Positions 26,205 through 34,655 of a stretch of DNA of 42,836 nucleotides are shown in pieces. The stretch comes from an alpha proteobacterium AAP81b (GTDB taxonomy: Bacteria; Pseudomonadota; Alphaproteobacteria; Sphingomonadales; Sphingomonadaceae): assembly GCA_001295935.1 (NCBI GenBank), contig LJHX01000007.1:1-42836 (forward strand), in the 5' to 3' direction. The position numbers were made by a program, and so were the translations under genes. Every line of letters begins with the position of its first letter. Positions within the stretch are counted from its first letter, which is position 1. The notes under the pieces are model-generated. The model was not told the origin of the DNA. It saw only the letters and a list, made by a program, of their open reading frames with translations, and ran no database searches.

Positions 26205-27428
26205 ATGTTGCGTACCCTTACCATTGTTGTTCTCGCTGCGGCCCCCGCCGCCGCCCAGACCGTGACCCCGGTCGCTGATTTCGCCGTCACGCCAAGCCAG
26301 CTGGCCGTCGGCAGCGCCATCGATACCGCCGTCACCACAGCGTCGGTCACCGTCGCGCGCACCAGCCTGGCCGGGCTGCCGACTGCCGACCGCAGCCGTG
26401 CGCTGGCGAGCTTCACCCCCGCCGGTTTCGCCGTCCTCCCCGACATCGCGCTGCGTACCTCGGAATTCCACGAGCAGGGCATCCGCCGCTACCTGCGCGA
26501 CTTCCGCGCCGGTGGCACCGGCGTCGAAGGCCGCGTCGAGGAAGCCAAGCCGTCGAGCCGGGTGTTCGGCAGCTTCGCGCAGGTCCAGGCGACCACCGGC
26601 AACTTCGACGCCACGGCCGATCGCGCCCGCACGCGCTTCGATACCCAGGGTGCCATGGGCGGCATCGATCTGCGCTTCGGCGGCCGTAGCCTGATCGGCA
26701 TTTACGGCGGCTATCAGAACCTCGATTTCGCGCTGAGCGACAACGTCCGCAAAAGCAACAGCGAAGCCTGGTTCGCCGGCGGCTATGGCACGTTCGGCCT
26801 CGGTCCCGTCTATATCGATCTGTTCGGCTCCTATGGCGAAGCCGAGTATGATTTCCGTCGCGGCGTGCGCTTCGGAAGCGATCCCCTCACCTCCGGCTTT
26901 GCCAATGATCTTGGCTTCGACAGCCGCGGCAAAAGCCGCACCTGGCTCGGCGGCGGCACCCTCGGGCTCAGCTTCAACTTCGGCGGGTTCGAATTCGAAC
27001 CCTTCGCCGGCGCGCGCTACAGCAATCTGCGCCTCGGCGTCATCGACGAAGGCTCGAACTTCGGCGCGTTGCGCCTCGAACGTCGCACCTATGAATCGCT
27101 GCTGACCAATATCGGGCTTCGCGTCGGCGGCGCCTTCGAGGTCGGCGGCGCGACGGTCCGCCCCGAAGTTCGCGGCGGCTGGCGGCGCGAGTGGTTGAAC
27201 GACAATGATCGCGGCTTCGGCTATCGTTTCGCTACCGGTACCGGTGGGTCGACGCCGTTGGCTTTCACGCAAAGCTCGCCCCTCGGCGGCGATTATGCCA
27301 CCGTCGGCGCCGGCTTCACTGTCAGCGGACCGGGCAGCCCGCTGTCCCTGGTGATCGACTATAACGGCGAATTCGACAGCGACCGCGAGGTGCATGGCAT
27401 TACTGGCGGTCTTCGACTGACGTTCTGA
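26205..27428 (+). CDS. Outer-membrane autotransporter-type beta-barrel protein
   Basis: This is a 407-residue protein with a signal peptide (MLRTLTIVVLAAAPAAAQ), a region of about 100 residues without recognised domains, and then about 280 residues of amphipathic strands. Typical strands are 'VFGSFAQVQATTGNFDATAD', 'GGIDLRFGGRSLIGIYGGYQ' and 'FEFEPFAGARYSNLRLGVID', ending in 'GGLRLTF' with the terminal Phe needed for barrel assembly. The pattern is that of autotransporter beta-domains, but there is no long passenger, so it may be a free-standing barrel. The start at 26205 follows a GAGGT site. Two GC hairpins follow the stop. Confidence 0.82.
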   Translation: MLRTLTIVVLAAAPAAAQTVTPVADFAVTPSQLAVGSAIDTAVTTASVTVARTSLAGLPTADRSRALASFTPAGFAVLPDIALRTSEFHEQGIRRYLRDFRAGGTGVEGRVEEAKPSSRVFGSFAQVQATTGNFDATADRARTRFDTQGAMGGIDLRFGGRSLIGIYGGYQNLDFALSDNVRKSNSEAWFAGGYGTFGLGPVYIDLFGSYGEAEYDFRRGVRFGSDPLTSGFANDLGFDSRGKSRTWLGGGTLGLSFNFGGFEFEPFAGARYSNLRLGVIDEGSNFGALRLERRTYESLLTNIGLRVGGAFEVGGATVRPEVRGGWRREWLNDNDRGFGYRFATGTGGSTPLAFTQSSPLGGDYATVGAGFTVSGPGSPLSLVIDYNGEFDSDREVHGITGGLRLTF

Positions 27429-27436
27429 GCCATTTC

Positions 27437-27464
27437 GGTCACGCCCGGCGTCGTCGGCGTGACC
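27437..27464 (+). terminator. Hairpin after the barrel gene, first of two
   Basis: GGTCACGCC and GGCGTGACC form a perfect 9-bp stem with a 10-nt loop, 8 nt after the stop. No T-run follows. Confidence 0.55.
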
Positions 27465-27471
27465 GGGCCGG

Positions 27472-27495
27472 CCGCGGGGTTGGCGCGCCCCGCGG
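27472..27495 (+). terminator. Hairpin after the barrel gene, second of two
   Basis: CCGCGGGG and CCCCGCGG form an 8-bp stem with an 8-nt loop. It directly follows the first hairpin; the pair may act together to stop transcription before the flippase gene. Confidence 0.45.
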
Positions 27496-27570
27496 CAGGC
27501 GCTAAAGCCCAACGGTCGATTTGTGTGGCCGGCCCGTCGCTCACTCGACATCGGAGCCGCCCACACCGCA

Positions 27571-28878
27571 ATGAATATCGCTGCCGCCCTGCCCTCGCGC
27601 CTTGTCGGCTTCGCGCGCCGGCATCCCGAGATCCTGCAGAGCCTGGCGGCGTTCGGCGTCAAGCTCGCCGGCGCCGCGGTCAGCTTCCTGTTCAACTTCA
27701 TGGTCGCCCGCCATTATGGCGCGATCGGTACCGGCAGCTATGCGCTGGCGCTGACGACGACGACGGTCACCGCGACGCTGGCGCTGTTCGGCCTCGATTA
27801 CATCCTGTTGCGTACCGTTGCCGGCGACCTCAAGGTCGGGGCGCTCGGCGAGGCACGCGGCGCGGTGCGCACCATCGCGCGCACCGTCACCGCGATCGCG
27901 CTGGCGGGGGCGCTGATGCTGGCCCTGGTCGGCGCGCCACTGCTGATCGCGCTGCTCGGCCAGCCCGAAAGCACCGGCACCATCCATTATGCCGCCTGGG
28001 CGATCGTGCCTTTCGCGCTGCTCCACCTTGCCGCGACGTCGCTGCGCAGCACCGGCGCGGTCGTGCTGGCGCAGTGGTTCTATGGCCCGGTGGCGACGAT
28101 CGTCAGCCTGGTGGCGCTGCTGATCGGCACCTTCGCGCTTGGCGGAGTCAGCATCGATGCGCTGTTCCTCGTCTATATCGGCGCGCTGGTGGCCGGCGCG
28201 GTCGTCGCCTGGGGCGTTTATGCCTGGCGCGCCCGCGATTGGCCCGCCGCGGTCGACGTGCCGCTGCGCCCGATGCTGCGCCAAAGCTGGAAAATCAGCC
28301 TTGTCGTGCTGTCGATGCTGCTCGCCGATTGGGTCATCCTGCTGATGCTCGGCGCCAATTTCACCACGGCGCAAATCGGTCAGTTCCGCATCGCCTGGCA
28401 GATCACCAGCCTTGTCGGCCTGATCGTCGTCACTTTCGATACCGTTGCCGGCCCGCGCGTTGCCGCGGCGCACCGCGTCGGCGAAACTGCCGGAATCTAC
28501 CGCACCTGGCGGCAGTCGGTGCTAGTGATGTCGGCGATGTCGGCGCCGCTGCTGCTCGTCTGCATCCTTTTCCCGAGCTGGCTGCTGCATCTGTTCGGCA
28601 GCGACTTTGTCGCGGCAGCGCCGGCGCTGCAGATTCTGGCCCTTGGCCAGGTCGTCAATATCGTCAGCGGGCCGGTCGGCTCGATCCTGGTGATGACCGG
28701 CCGCGAGGGATCGTCGCTCAAAATCTCGGCCGGCGCGCTGGTCATCCTTGTCGGCCTCGGCCTGACGCTGATCCCGACGATGGGCATCGTCGGCGCCGCC
28801 TGGACGACCAGCCTGACGATGATGTTCCGCAACAGCATCGCCTGCGTGCTGGTGCTGCAGGGCCTGCGCAAGCGCTGA
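27571..28878 (+). CDS. Polysaccharide/oligosaccharide flippase (MOP superfamily, Wzx-like)
   Basis: This is a 435-residue integral membrane protein with about 12 hydrophobic spans. It opens with 'SFLFNFMVARHYGAIGTGSY', the pattern of Wzx/RfbX-type polysaccharide transporters, which flip lipid-linked sugars across the inner membrane. 'VSGPVGSILVMTGREGSSLK' in the second half is also typical. No glycosyltransferase or other polysaccharide gene is adjacent, so the substrate is unknown. The ATG at 27571 is chosen to begin just before the first basic and hydrophobic segment; the ribosome site is weak (CGGAG well upstream). It converges on clpX, with a strong hairpin between. Confidence 0.85.
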   Translation: MNIAAALPSRLVGFARRHPEILQSLAAFGVKLAGAAVSFLFNFMVARHYGAIGTGSYALALTTTTVTATLALFGLDYILLRTVAGDLKVGALGEARGAVRTIARTVTAIALAGALMLALVGAPLLIALLGQPESTGTIHYAAWAIVPFALLHLAATSLRSTGAVVLAQWFYGPVATIVSLVALLIGTFALGGVSIDALFLVYIGALVAGAVVAWGVYAWRARDWPAAVDVPLRPMLRQSWKISLVVLSMLLADWVILLMLGANFTTAQIGQFRIAWQITSLVGLIVVTFDTVAGPRVAAAHRVGETAGIYRTWRQSVLVMSAMSAPLLLVCILFPSWLLHLFGSDFVAAAPALQILALGQVVNIVSGPVGSILVMTGREGSSLKISAGALVILVGLGLTLIPTMGIVGAAWTTSLTMMFRNSIACVLVLQGLRKR

Positions 28879-28891
28879 CCGCGGACATGAA

Positions 28892-28925
28892 AATGCCGGC
28901 GCCGCGATCCCGCGACGCCGGCATT
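28892..28925. terminator. Bidirectional terminator between flippase gene and clpX
   Basis: AATGCCGGCG (28892-28901) pairs with CGCCGGCATT (28916-28925), and an inner CGCG/CGCG pair extends the stem across an ATCC loop with one mismatch. It is the strongest hairpin in the window, lies 13 nt after the flippase stop and 18 nt after the clpX stop, and has A/T flanks on both sides. Confidence 0.8.
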
Positions 28926-28943
28926 GTCATTCCGTAACGAGGA

Positions 28944-30194
28944 TCAGGCGGCCTTGTCGGTCATAAGCAGCCGCATCGGCTGCTTGATTCCGGCGACGAC
29001 ATCGCGGTCGACCTGGACCTCCTCGACGCCTTCCAGCCCCGGCAGTTCGAACATGGTGTCGAGCAGGATCGATTCCATGATCGAGCGCAGCCCGCGTGCG
29101 CCGGTCTTGCGCTCGATGGCACGCTTGGCAATCGCCGCCAGCGCGTCGCTGGTGAAGCTCAGCTTCATCCCCTCCATCTCGAACAGCCGGGCATATTGCT
29201 TGCTCAGCGCATTCTTGGGCTCGGTGAGGATCTTGATCAGCGCTGCCTCGTCGAGGTCTTCGAGCGTTGCAATCACCGGCAGGCGGCCGATGAATTCAGG
29301 GATCAGCCCGAAACGCAACAGATCCTCGGGCTCGCACTGGCGCAGCAGATCGCCGACGCGGCGCTCGTCGGGCGCCGCGACATGCGCGCCGAAGCCGATC
29401 GACTTGCCCTGCAGGCGGTCGCCGATGATGCGATCGAGCCCCGAAAAGGCGCCGCCGCAGATGAACAGGATGTTGGTGGTATCGACCTGGAGGAATTCCT
29501 GCTGCGGATGCTTGCGCCCGCCCTGCGGCGGCACCGAGGCCGTGGTGCCTTCCATGATCTTGAGCAGTGCCTGCTGGACGCCCTCGCCCGAGACATCGCG
29601 GGTGATCGACGGATTGTCGGCCTTGCGGCTGATCTTGTCGATCTCGTCGATATAGACGATGCCGCGCTGCGCCCGCTCGACGTTATAGTCGCTCGCCTGG
29701 AGGAGCTTGAGGATGATGTTCTCGACATCCTCGCCGACATAGCCAGCCTCGGTCAGCGTCGTCGCGTCGGACATGGTGAAGGGCACGTCGAGGATACGCG
29801 CCAGCGTCTGGGCGAGCAAAGTCTTGCCGCAACCGGTCGGCCCGACGAGCAGGATGTTCGACTTTGCGAGCTCAATCTCGCTGCCCTTGCCGCCGTGGTT
29901 GAGGCGCTTGTAGTGATTGTGCACGGCGACCGACAGCACGCGCTTGGCATGCGCCTGGCCGATGACATAATCGTCGAGGACCTTGCAGATTTCGCGCGGC
30001 GTCGGCACGTCGCCGGCCTTCTTGACCAGCGCCGTCTTGGTTTCTTCCCGGATGATGTCGTTGCACAGTTCGACGCATTCATCGCAGATGAACACCGTCG
30101 GTCCGGCAATGAGCTTGCGTACCTCGTGCTGGCTCTTCCCGCAGAAGCTGCAGTAGAGCGTGCTCTTGGAATCGCCGCCGCTCAGCTTGGTCAT
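28944..30194 (-). CDS. clpX: ATP-dependent protease ATP-binding subunit ClpX
   Basis: ClpX is the AAA+ unfoldase that feeds substrates, including ssrA-tagged proteins, to ClpP. The 416-residue protein has the N-terminal zinc finger (C15, C18, C37, C40), Walker A 'GPTGCGKT', Walker B '[11 protein letters not shown]', and the ClpP-docking IGF-type loop (KSIGFGAHV). Length and order are standard. The ATG at 30194 follows GGGAAG at a normal distance. It lies 136 bp downstream of clpP on the same strand, far enough to have its own promoter. Confidence 0.98.
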   Translation of the reverse strand: MTKLSGGDSKSTLYCSFCGKSQHEVRKLIAGPTVFICDECVELCNDIIREETKTALVKKAGDVPTPREICKVLDDYVIGQAHAKRVLSVAVHNHYKRLNHGGKGSEIELAKSNILLVGPTGCGKTLLAQTLARILDVPFTMSDATTLTEAGYVGEDVENIILKLLQASDYNVERAQRGIVYIDEIDKISRKADNPSITRDVSGEGVQQALLKIMEGTTASVPPQGGRKHPQQEFLQVDTTNILFICGGAFSGLDRIIGDRLQGKSIGFGAHVAAPDERRVGDLLRQCEPEDLLRFGLIPEFIGRLPVIATLEDLDEAALIKILTEPKNALSKQYARLFEMEGMKLSFTSDALAAIAKRAIERKTGARGLRSIMESILLDTMFELPGLEGVEEVQVDRDVVAGIKQPMRLLMTDKAA

Positions 30195-30330
30195 GGCTTC
30201 CCTTTCTCGCGCGGATGCGAGTGTAGCGGTGAAAATAGGCGCGCGGCAAGGCCGCGTCCACCCAGCTACGTCACATTAACGCAATCAATGCCGCGGCGCT
30301 CCCGGCGCGGGTTCGCCGCGGGGGGCACCG

Positions 30331-30960
30331 TCAGGCGGCCTTGAGCGCGTCGCCCTCGGTCGGCAGCGGCCGCTTGTCGGCGACGTCGTCGATCAGCCCA
30401 AAGACCTTGGCTTCCTCGGCCGACATGAACTTGTCGCGCTCCATGGCGCGCTCGATGGTGTCAATGTCCTGGCCGGTGTGCTTGACGTAGAGCTCGTTCA
30501 TGATCGTGCGGACGCGCAGGATCTCGCGCGCCTGGATTTCGATGTCGGTGGCCTGGCCCTGGGCGCCGCCCGACGGCTGGTGGACCATGATGCGGGCGTT
30601 CTTCAGCGCGACGCGCATGCCGGGTTCGCCAGCGGCGAGCAGGAAGCTGCCCATCGACGCAGCCTGGCCGACACAGACCGTGCCGACCTTGGGACGGATA
30701 TACTGCATCGTGTCGTAGATCGCCATGCCGGCGGTAATCACCCCGCCCGGCGAGTTGATGTACATGTAGATGTCCTTCTTCGGGTTCTCCGACTCGAGGA
30801 AGAGCAGCTGGGCGACGATGACCGAGGCCATGTGATCCTCGATCGCGCCGGTGATGAAGACGATCCGCTCGCGCAGCAGCCGAGAATAGATGTCGAACGA
30901 GCGCTCGCCGCGGTTCGAGCTTTCGATGACGATGGGGATCAGGCCGGCGTGGATGTCCAT
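30331..30960 (-). CDS. clpP: ATP-dependent Clp protease proteolytic subunit
   Basis: ClpP is the serine protease barrel that works with ClpX. The 209-residue product has the catalytic triad S102 ('[14 protein letters not shown]'), H127 ('[11 protein letters not shown]') and D176 ('MERDKFMS'), the oxyanion 'SPGG' loop and the N-terminal '[20 protein letters not shown]'. The start at 30960 (MDIHAGL) has AAAGG upstream; a longer in-frame extension lacks family similarity. It lies between tig and clpX in the common tig-clpP-clpX order. Confidence 0.98.
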   Translation of the reverse strand: MDIHAGLIPIVIESSNRGERSFDIYSRLLRERIVFITGAIEDHMASVIVAQLLFLESENPKKDIYMYINSPGGVITAGMAIYDTMQYIRPKVGTVCVGQAASMGSFLLAAGEPGMRVALKNARIMVHQPSGGAQGQATDIEIQAREILRVRTIMNELYVKHTGQDIDTIERAMERDKFMSAEEAKVFGLIDDVADKRPLPTEGDALKAA

Positions 30961-31066
30961 GAGGGAACCTTTGGTTTGGACGCCCAAGGTCGGACGTTTC
31001 GCCGCGAAGTCAAGAGGCCGGTGATGCGCGCCGGCGACGCGCTGCCGCACGCCGCCGGCGCCCGGG

Positions 31067-32782
31067 TTATTCGGCGTCGATCTTGCGGGCGCGGCGCGGC
31101 TTGGCGGCGGTTTCAGCTTCGTCGCCCGTTGCCTCGGCGGACACCTCGGCCGGTGCCTCGGCGGCAGCGTCGGCCTTGGCCTTGGCGCGCGGCTTCTTCG
31201 GCGCCGGCGCTGCGTCGGCGGCATCGGCTTCCGATGCGGCGGCAACCGCCTCGCTGTCGTCGGCCTTGGCCTTGGCCTTGCGCTTCGCCTTGGTGGCGCC
31301 GGCGTCGGCGGTCACCGCGGCCTCACCGGCGTCGGCGGGCGTTGCGTCGCCGGGGTCGCCGGCAGCGTGGTCGTGGCCGTGGTGATCATGGCCATGGTGA
31401 TCGTGGCCATGGTGATCGTGGCCACAATCGGGGCCATGGACATGGCCGTCCTCATCGGCCTCGATCGCCGCTTCGAGCTCGGCGCGCGTCACTTCGCGCT
31501 CGGTCAGTTCGGCCTTGCCGAGCAGGAAATCGACGACCTTGTCCTCATAGAGCGGGGCGCGCAGCTGCGCCGCCGCCATGGCATTCTCCTGGAAGAACTT
31601 GACGACCTTGGCCTGTTCGCCGGGATAACGCGCCGCTTCCTGGCCGATCAGCCGGTTCATCTCGGCCTGGCTGACGGTGATGGCGTTGCGCGAGCCGATC
31701 TCCGACAGCAGCAGGCCGAGGCGCACCCGGCGCTCGGCGATGCGGCGATAATCCTCACGCTCGGCGTCGAGGGTGGCACGCGCCGCCGCGGGGTCGGCGT
31801 CCTGCGCCGCTTCGGCTTCGAGCTGCTGCCAGATCTGGGCGAATTCGGCTTCGACCATCGAGTCGGGCACGGCGAAATCATGGCGCTCGGCGAGCGTATC
31901 GAGCAGCTTGCGCTTGAGGTGGGTACGCGTCAGCTGGCTGGTCTCGGCCTCGACCTGGTCCTTGAGGATGTCCTTGAGAGCATCGAGGCTGTCGATGCCG
32001 AGGCTTTTGGCAAATTCGTCGTCGATCGCCTGGTCGACCGGCGTCTCGATGCCGCGGACGGTGACGGCGAAGGTCGCAGCGCGCCCCTTGAGATAGGCGA
32101 CGCTGTAGTCATCGGGGAAACTGACGCTGACGGTGCGGGCTTCGCCGTCGGTGGCGCCGACCAGCTGCGCCTCGAAGCCGGGGATCAGCTGCCCCGAGCC
32201 AAGGGTCACCCGCATGTCGGTGCCGGTGCCGCCGTCGAACAGCTCGCCGTCGACCCGGCCTTCGAAATCGATGATCAGCGTGTCGCCATCGGCGGCGACA
32301 TGGCCCTCGGGCGCCGGCTCGCTGCGGCGCTGCGACGTCGCCAGCCGCGCCACGGCGGCGTCGAGCGCGGCGTCGTCGACCGCGACCACAAGGCGTTCGA
32401 GCGCCAGGCCGTCGATCTCGATGTTGTCGACGGTCGGCAAAATTTCGAGCGCGACCTTGAAGCCGACGTCCTCGCCTTCCTGGGGCTCGCCGTCGAGATC
32501 GACCGTCGGCTGGGTGGCGGGGCGCAGCTGGCGATCGGCGAGCAGCTTGTTGACGCCTTCGTTAATGGCTTCCTGCAGCGCTTCGCCGCGCAGCGCCGGG
32601 CCGTGCATCTTGCGGACGAGATTGAGCGGCACCTTGCCGGGGCGGAAGCCGGGCATGCGGACCTGCTTCGAAACTTCGGCAAGCCGGGCATCGACCCGCG
32701 CCGCCAGCTGGGCGGCGGGGATCACCAGCGAAAATTCGCGGCGAAGGCCCTCGTTCAACGTCTCGGCAATCTGCATCGTCAT
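31067..32782 (-). CDS. tig: Trigger factor with His-rich and Ala/Lys/Glu-rich tail
   Basis: Trigger factor is the ribosome-bound prolyl isomerase and chaperone that meets nascent chains. The first roughly 440 residues follow the family: ribosome-binding segment '[20 protein letters not shown]', FKBP-like domain ('[20 protein letters not shown]', '[12 protein letters not shown]'), and the helical C domain. At 571 residues it is about 130 longer than typical. Residues 443-472 hold 13 histidines and one Cys in GHDHH repeats, a likely metal-binding tract, followed by 99 residues of Ala-rich sequence with Lys/Arg clusters ([17 protein letters not shown]). The start is 32782, or 32776 two codons in. 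tRNA-Leu lies just upstream. Confidence 0.95.
   Translation of the reverse strand: MTMQIAETLNEGLRREFSLVIPAAQLAARVDARLAEVSKQVRMPGFRPGKVPLNLVRKMHGPALRGEALQEAINEGVNKLLADRQLRPATQPTVDLDGEPQEGEDVGFKVALEILPTVDNIEIDGLALERLVVAVDDAALDAAVARLATSQRRSEPAPEGHVAADGDTLIIDFEGRVDGELFDGGTGTDMRVTLGSGQLIPGFEAQLVGATDGEARTVSVSFPDDYSVAYLKGRAATFAVTVRGIETPVDQAIDDEFAKSLGIDSLDALKDILKDQVEAETSQLTRTHLKRKLLDTLAERHDFAVPDSMVEAEFAQIWQQLEAEAAQDADPAAARATLDAEREDYRRIAERRVRLGLLLSEIGSRNAITVSQAEMNRLIGQEAARYPGEQAKVVKFFQENAMAAAQLRAPLYEDKVVDFLLGKAELTEREVTRAELEAAIEADEDGHVHGPDCGHDHHGHDHHGHDHHGHDHAAGDPGDATPADAGEAAVTADAGATKAKRKAKAKADDSEAVAAASEADAADAAPAPKKPRAKAKADAAAEAPAEVSAEATGDEAETAAKPRRARKIDAE
31367..31456 (-). repeat. In-gene His-rich repeat tract of tig
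   Basis: This stretch encodes residues 443-472 of trigger factor. Its core is a 15-bp unit (encoding GHDHH) repeated about three times nearly identically, so it can expand or contract by slippage without a frameshift. Confidence 0.85.
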
Positions 32783-32841
32783 CCCGTTCGCTGCGGCGCC
32801 GCGGCGCCCGTTGCTTCACACGCCATGCGGCGTGCCGGGGA

Positions 32842-32926
<85 letters not shown>

Positions 32927-33090
32927 GTGTGAGCCGTGAAGCGCGGTCCTATAGCAGCGCGGGGACGGGGTGCAAGGCGGCGGCAACGCGCCGTCGTACG
33001 CCTGCCCTTCGCGTCACGGCACGAGCATTGCCCGCTGCACGGAAGGACAAGGCCACGAGCGACCCGCGAATTCCGCCGCTGCCTGTCGCG

Positions 33091-33408
33091 TCAAACCACT
33101 CCAAGGCCGCCAAGGGTGCCGCCGAGGCTGAAGGCCGCGACCCCGGCGGCGCCCATCACCACATAGCGCCGCGTGCGGGCATTGCCCATCCAGCGACCGA
33201 TCAGCGATTCCGGGCGCTTGCCGCCCACCGCCCAGGCCATCAGCGCCAGCCACAGCGCGAAGGAAAACAGCGACAGCAGGTTGAGCCAGGCGATCAGCCG
33301 GCGTTCGGGGTGGCGATCGACATAGGCGACACAGGCCGGCAGGAAATTGAAGATAACCAGGAAGATGAAGACCGTGACAATGGCTTGCAGCTGCGTCGAT
33401 TCGAACAC
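33091..33408 (-). CDS. Superinfection-immunity-like small membrane protein
   Basis: This is a 105-residue protein with three hydrophobic segments. The middle region 'FNFLPACVAYVDRHPERRLI' followed by 'AWLNLLSLFSFALWLALMAW' matches the layout of the superinfection immunity family (LP-x-x-x-A-x-x-R/H-rich loop, then an LNL-start helix ending in WA). The third helix ('YVVMGAAGVAAFSLGGTLGG') is an addition. I place the start at the GTG at 33408, because AGGAG lies 7 nt upstream of it; the upstream GTG at 33426 would put that ribosome site inside the coding region. In phages such proteins block entry of a second phage; in chromosomes the role is usually unknown. It lies downstream of the cytochrome bd genes on the same strand. 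Confidence 0.65.
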   Translation of the reverse strand: MFESTQLQAIVTVFIFLVIFNFLPACVAYVDRHPERRLIAWLNLLSLFSFALWLALMAWAVGGKRPESLIGRWMGNARTRRYVVMGAAGVAAFSLGGTLGGLGVV

Positions 33409-33503
33409 CCACAATCTCCTGACCACGAGTCGCGACGACGGAATGTCCGAGGTCGGCCTTTAAGAAAGGTTAACAGATGTGCCGCGTTCGTTAATCGCCG
33501 CCA

Positions 33504-33662
33504 CTATGAACCAATCCATAACTTCAGCGCGCCGGCGACGATGCCAACGGCCACGACACCGCCGCACCACAGGCCAACGAACCACAGCCCGCGTGAAAGC
33601 TTGGACGGCTTCCCGCCGTCAGGCTTAAGCGCCACCAAACCCGCCTCAATGATAGCCTTCAT
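33504..33662 (-). CDS. DUF2474-like small subunit of cytochrome bd oxidase
   Basis: This is a 52-residue protein with a basic N-terminus and one membrane span ('RGLWFVGLWCGGVVAVGIVA'), the layout of DUF2474/CydX-type peptides that accompany CioAB oxidases and stabilise the haem centre. The ATG at 33662 lies within the last codons of cydB (17-nt overlap), so translation is coupled. The length and Arg/Lys-Gly-Leu-Trp-Phe start fit the family. Confidence 0.75.
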   Translation of the reverse strand: MKAIIEAGLVALKPDGGKPSKLSRGLWFVGLWCGGVVAVGIVAGALKLWIGS

Positions 33663-34650
33663 GCCCGACCTTGCCGCGGAAGACCCAATAGGCCCAGGCG
33701 GTGTAGCCGATGATGATGGGCAGCATGATACCAACCCCGACCAGCATGAAAAGCTGCGACGATCGCGCCGTCGCCGCGGCGTAGAGGGTCACCTCGCCCG
33801 GCACGATCCAGGGGTACATCGAGAAGCCAAGCCCGGCGAAGGTCAGCGCGAACAGCCCGAGCGCCAGCAGGAAGGGCCGTAGATGGCGGCGGTCGCGGAT
33901 CGCCCGCCAGAAGTTCCACGCCGTCAGCAGGACAAGCACCGCGACCAGCAATGCCGCGAAAACGCCCGGGCCGCCGAACCAGCGCCCAAAATAGTCATGA
34001 CGCAGCATGGGGGTCGCCAGGCTGACGGCGCCGAGCGCGCCAAGCATGCCGGCCCCGGTCCACAGCGCCAGGCGATAGGCACGATCCTGGATGGCGCCTT
34101 CGGTGCGATAGATCAGCCAGCACGCCCCGAGCAGCGCATAGCCGACGACGACCGACACGCCCGTAAGCAGCGAGAAGGGTGACAGCCAGTCGAACCAGCC
34201 GCCGGCATAGTTGCGGCCGCTCACCTTCACCCCCTGCAGCACGGCGCCGAGGATGATGCCCTGCGCCATGGCGGCAACGATCGAGCCACCGGCGAAGGCG
34301 CCGTCCCAGAACCACAGCCGCGTCGTCCGCGCCCGGAACTCGAAGGCGACGCCGCGGAATACCAGCCCGAGCAGCATGGCGATCAGCGGCGCATAGACGG
34401 CCGGCATCAGGATGGCATAGGCGAGCGGAAAAGCGGCGAACAAACCGCCGCCACCGAGCACCAGCCAGGTCTCGTTGCCGTCCCACACCGGCGCGATGGT
34501 ATTGATCGCGGTGTTGCGCTCCTGGCCCTTGCCCAATAGCGGAAAGAGGATCCCGAGGCCGAGGTCGAAGCCGTCCATGACGACATAGGCGAAGACGGCG
34601 AAGGCGATAATCGCCGCCCAGATCAGTGCCAGCGTTGCATCGGGAACCAT
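33646..34650 (-). CDS. cydB: Cytochrome bd ubiquinol oxidase subunit II
   Basis: This is a 334-residue inner-membrane subunit with eight or more hydrophobic spans. The N-terminus 'LIWAAIIAFAVFAYVVMDGF', then 'DLGLGILFPL', is the standard CydB opening, and 'PVWDGNETWLVLGGGGLFAA' is the highly conserved family motif. It ends in 'FRGKVGHEGYH'. With CydA it forms the ubiquinol oxidase that reduces oxygen with high affinity and without proton pumping. It starts 5 nt after cydA stops and overlaps the DUF2474-like gene at its 3' end. Confidence 0.96.
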   Translation of the reverse strand: MVPDATLALIWAAIIAFAVFAYVVMDGFDLGLGILFPLLGKGQERNTAINTIAPVWDGNETWLVLGGGGLFAAFPLAYAILMPAVYAPLIAMLLGLVFRGVAFEFRARTTRLWFWDGAFAGGSIVAAMAQGIILGAVLQGVKVSGRNYAGGWFDWLSPFSLLTGVSVVVGYALLGACWLIYRTEGAIQDRAYRLALWTGAGMLGALGAVSLATPMLRHDYFGRWFGGPGVFAALLVAVLVLLTAWNFWRAIRDRRHLRPFLLALGLFALTFAGLGFSMYPWIVPGEVTLYAAATARSSQLFMLVGVGIMLPIIIGYTAWAYWVFRGKVGHEGYH

Positions 34651-34655
34651 CGCGC

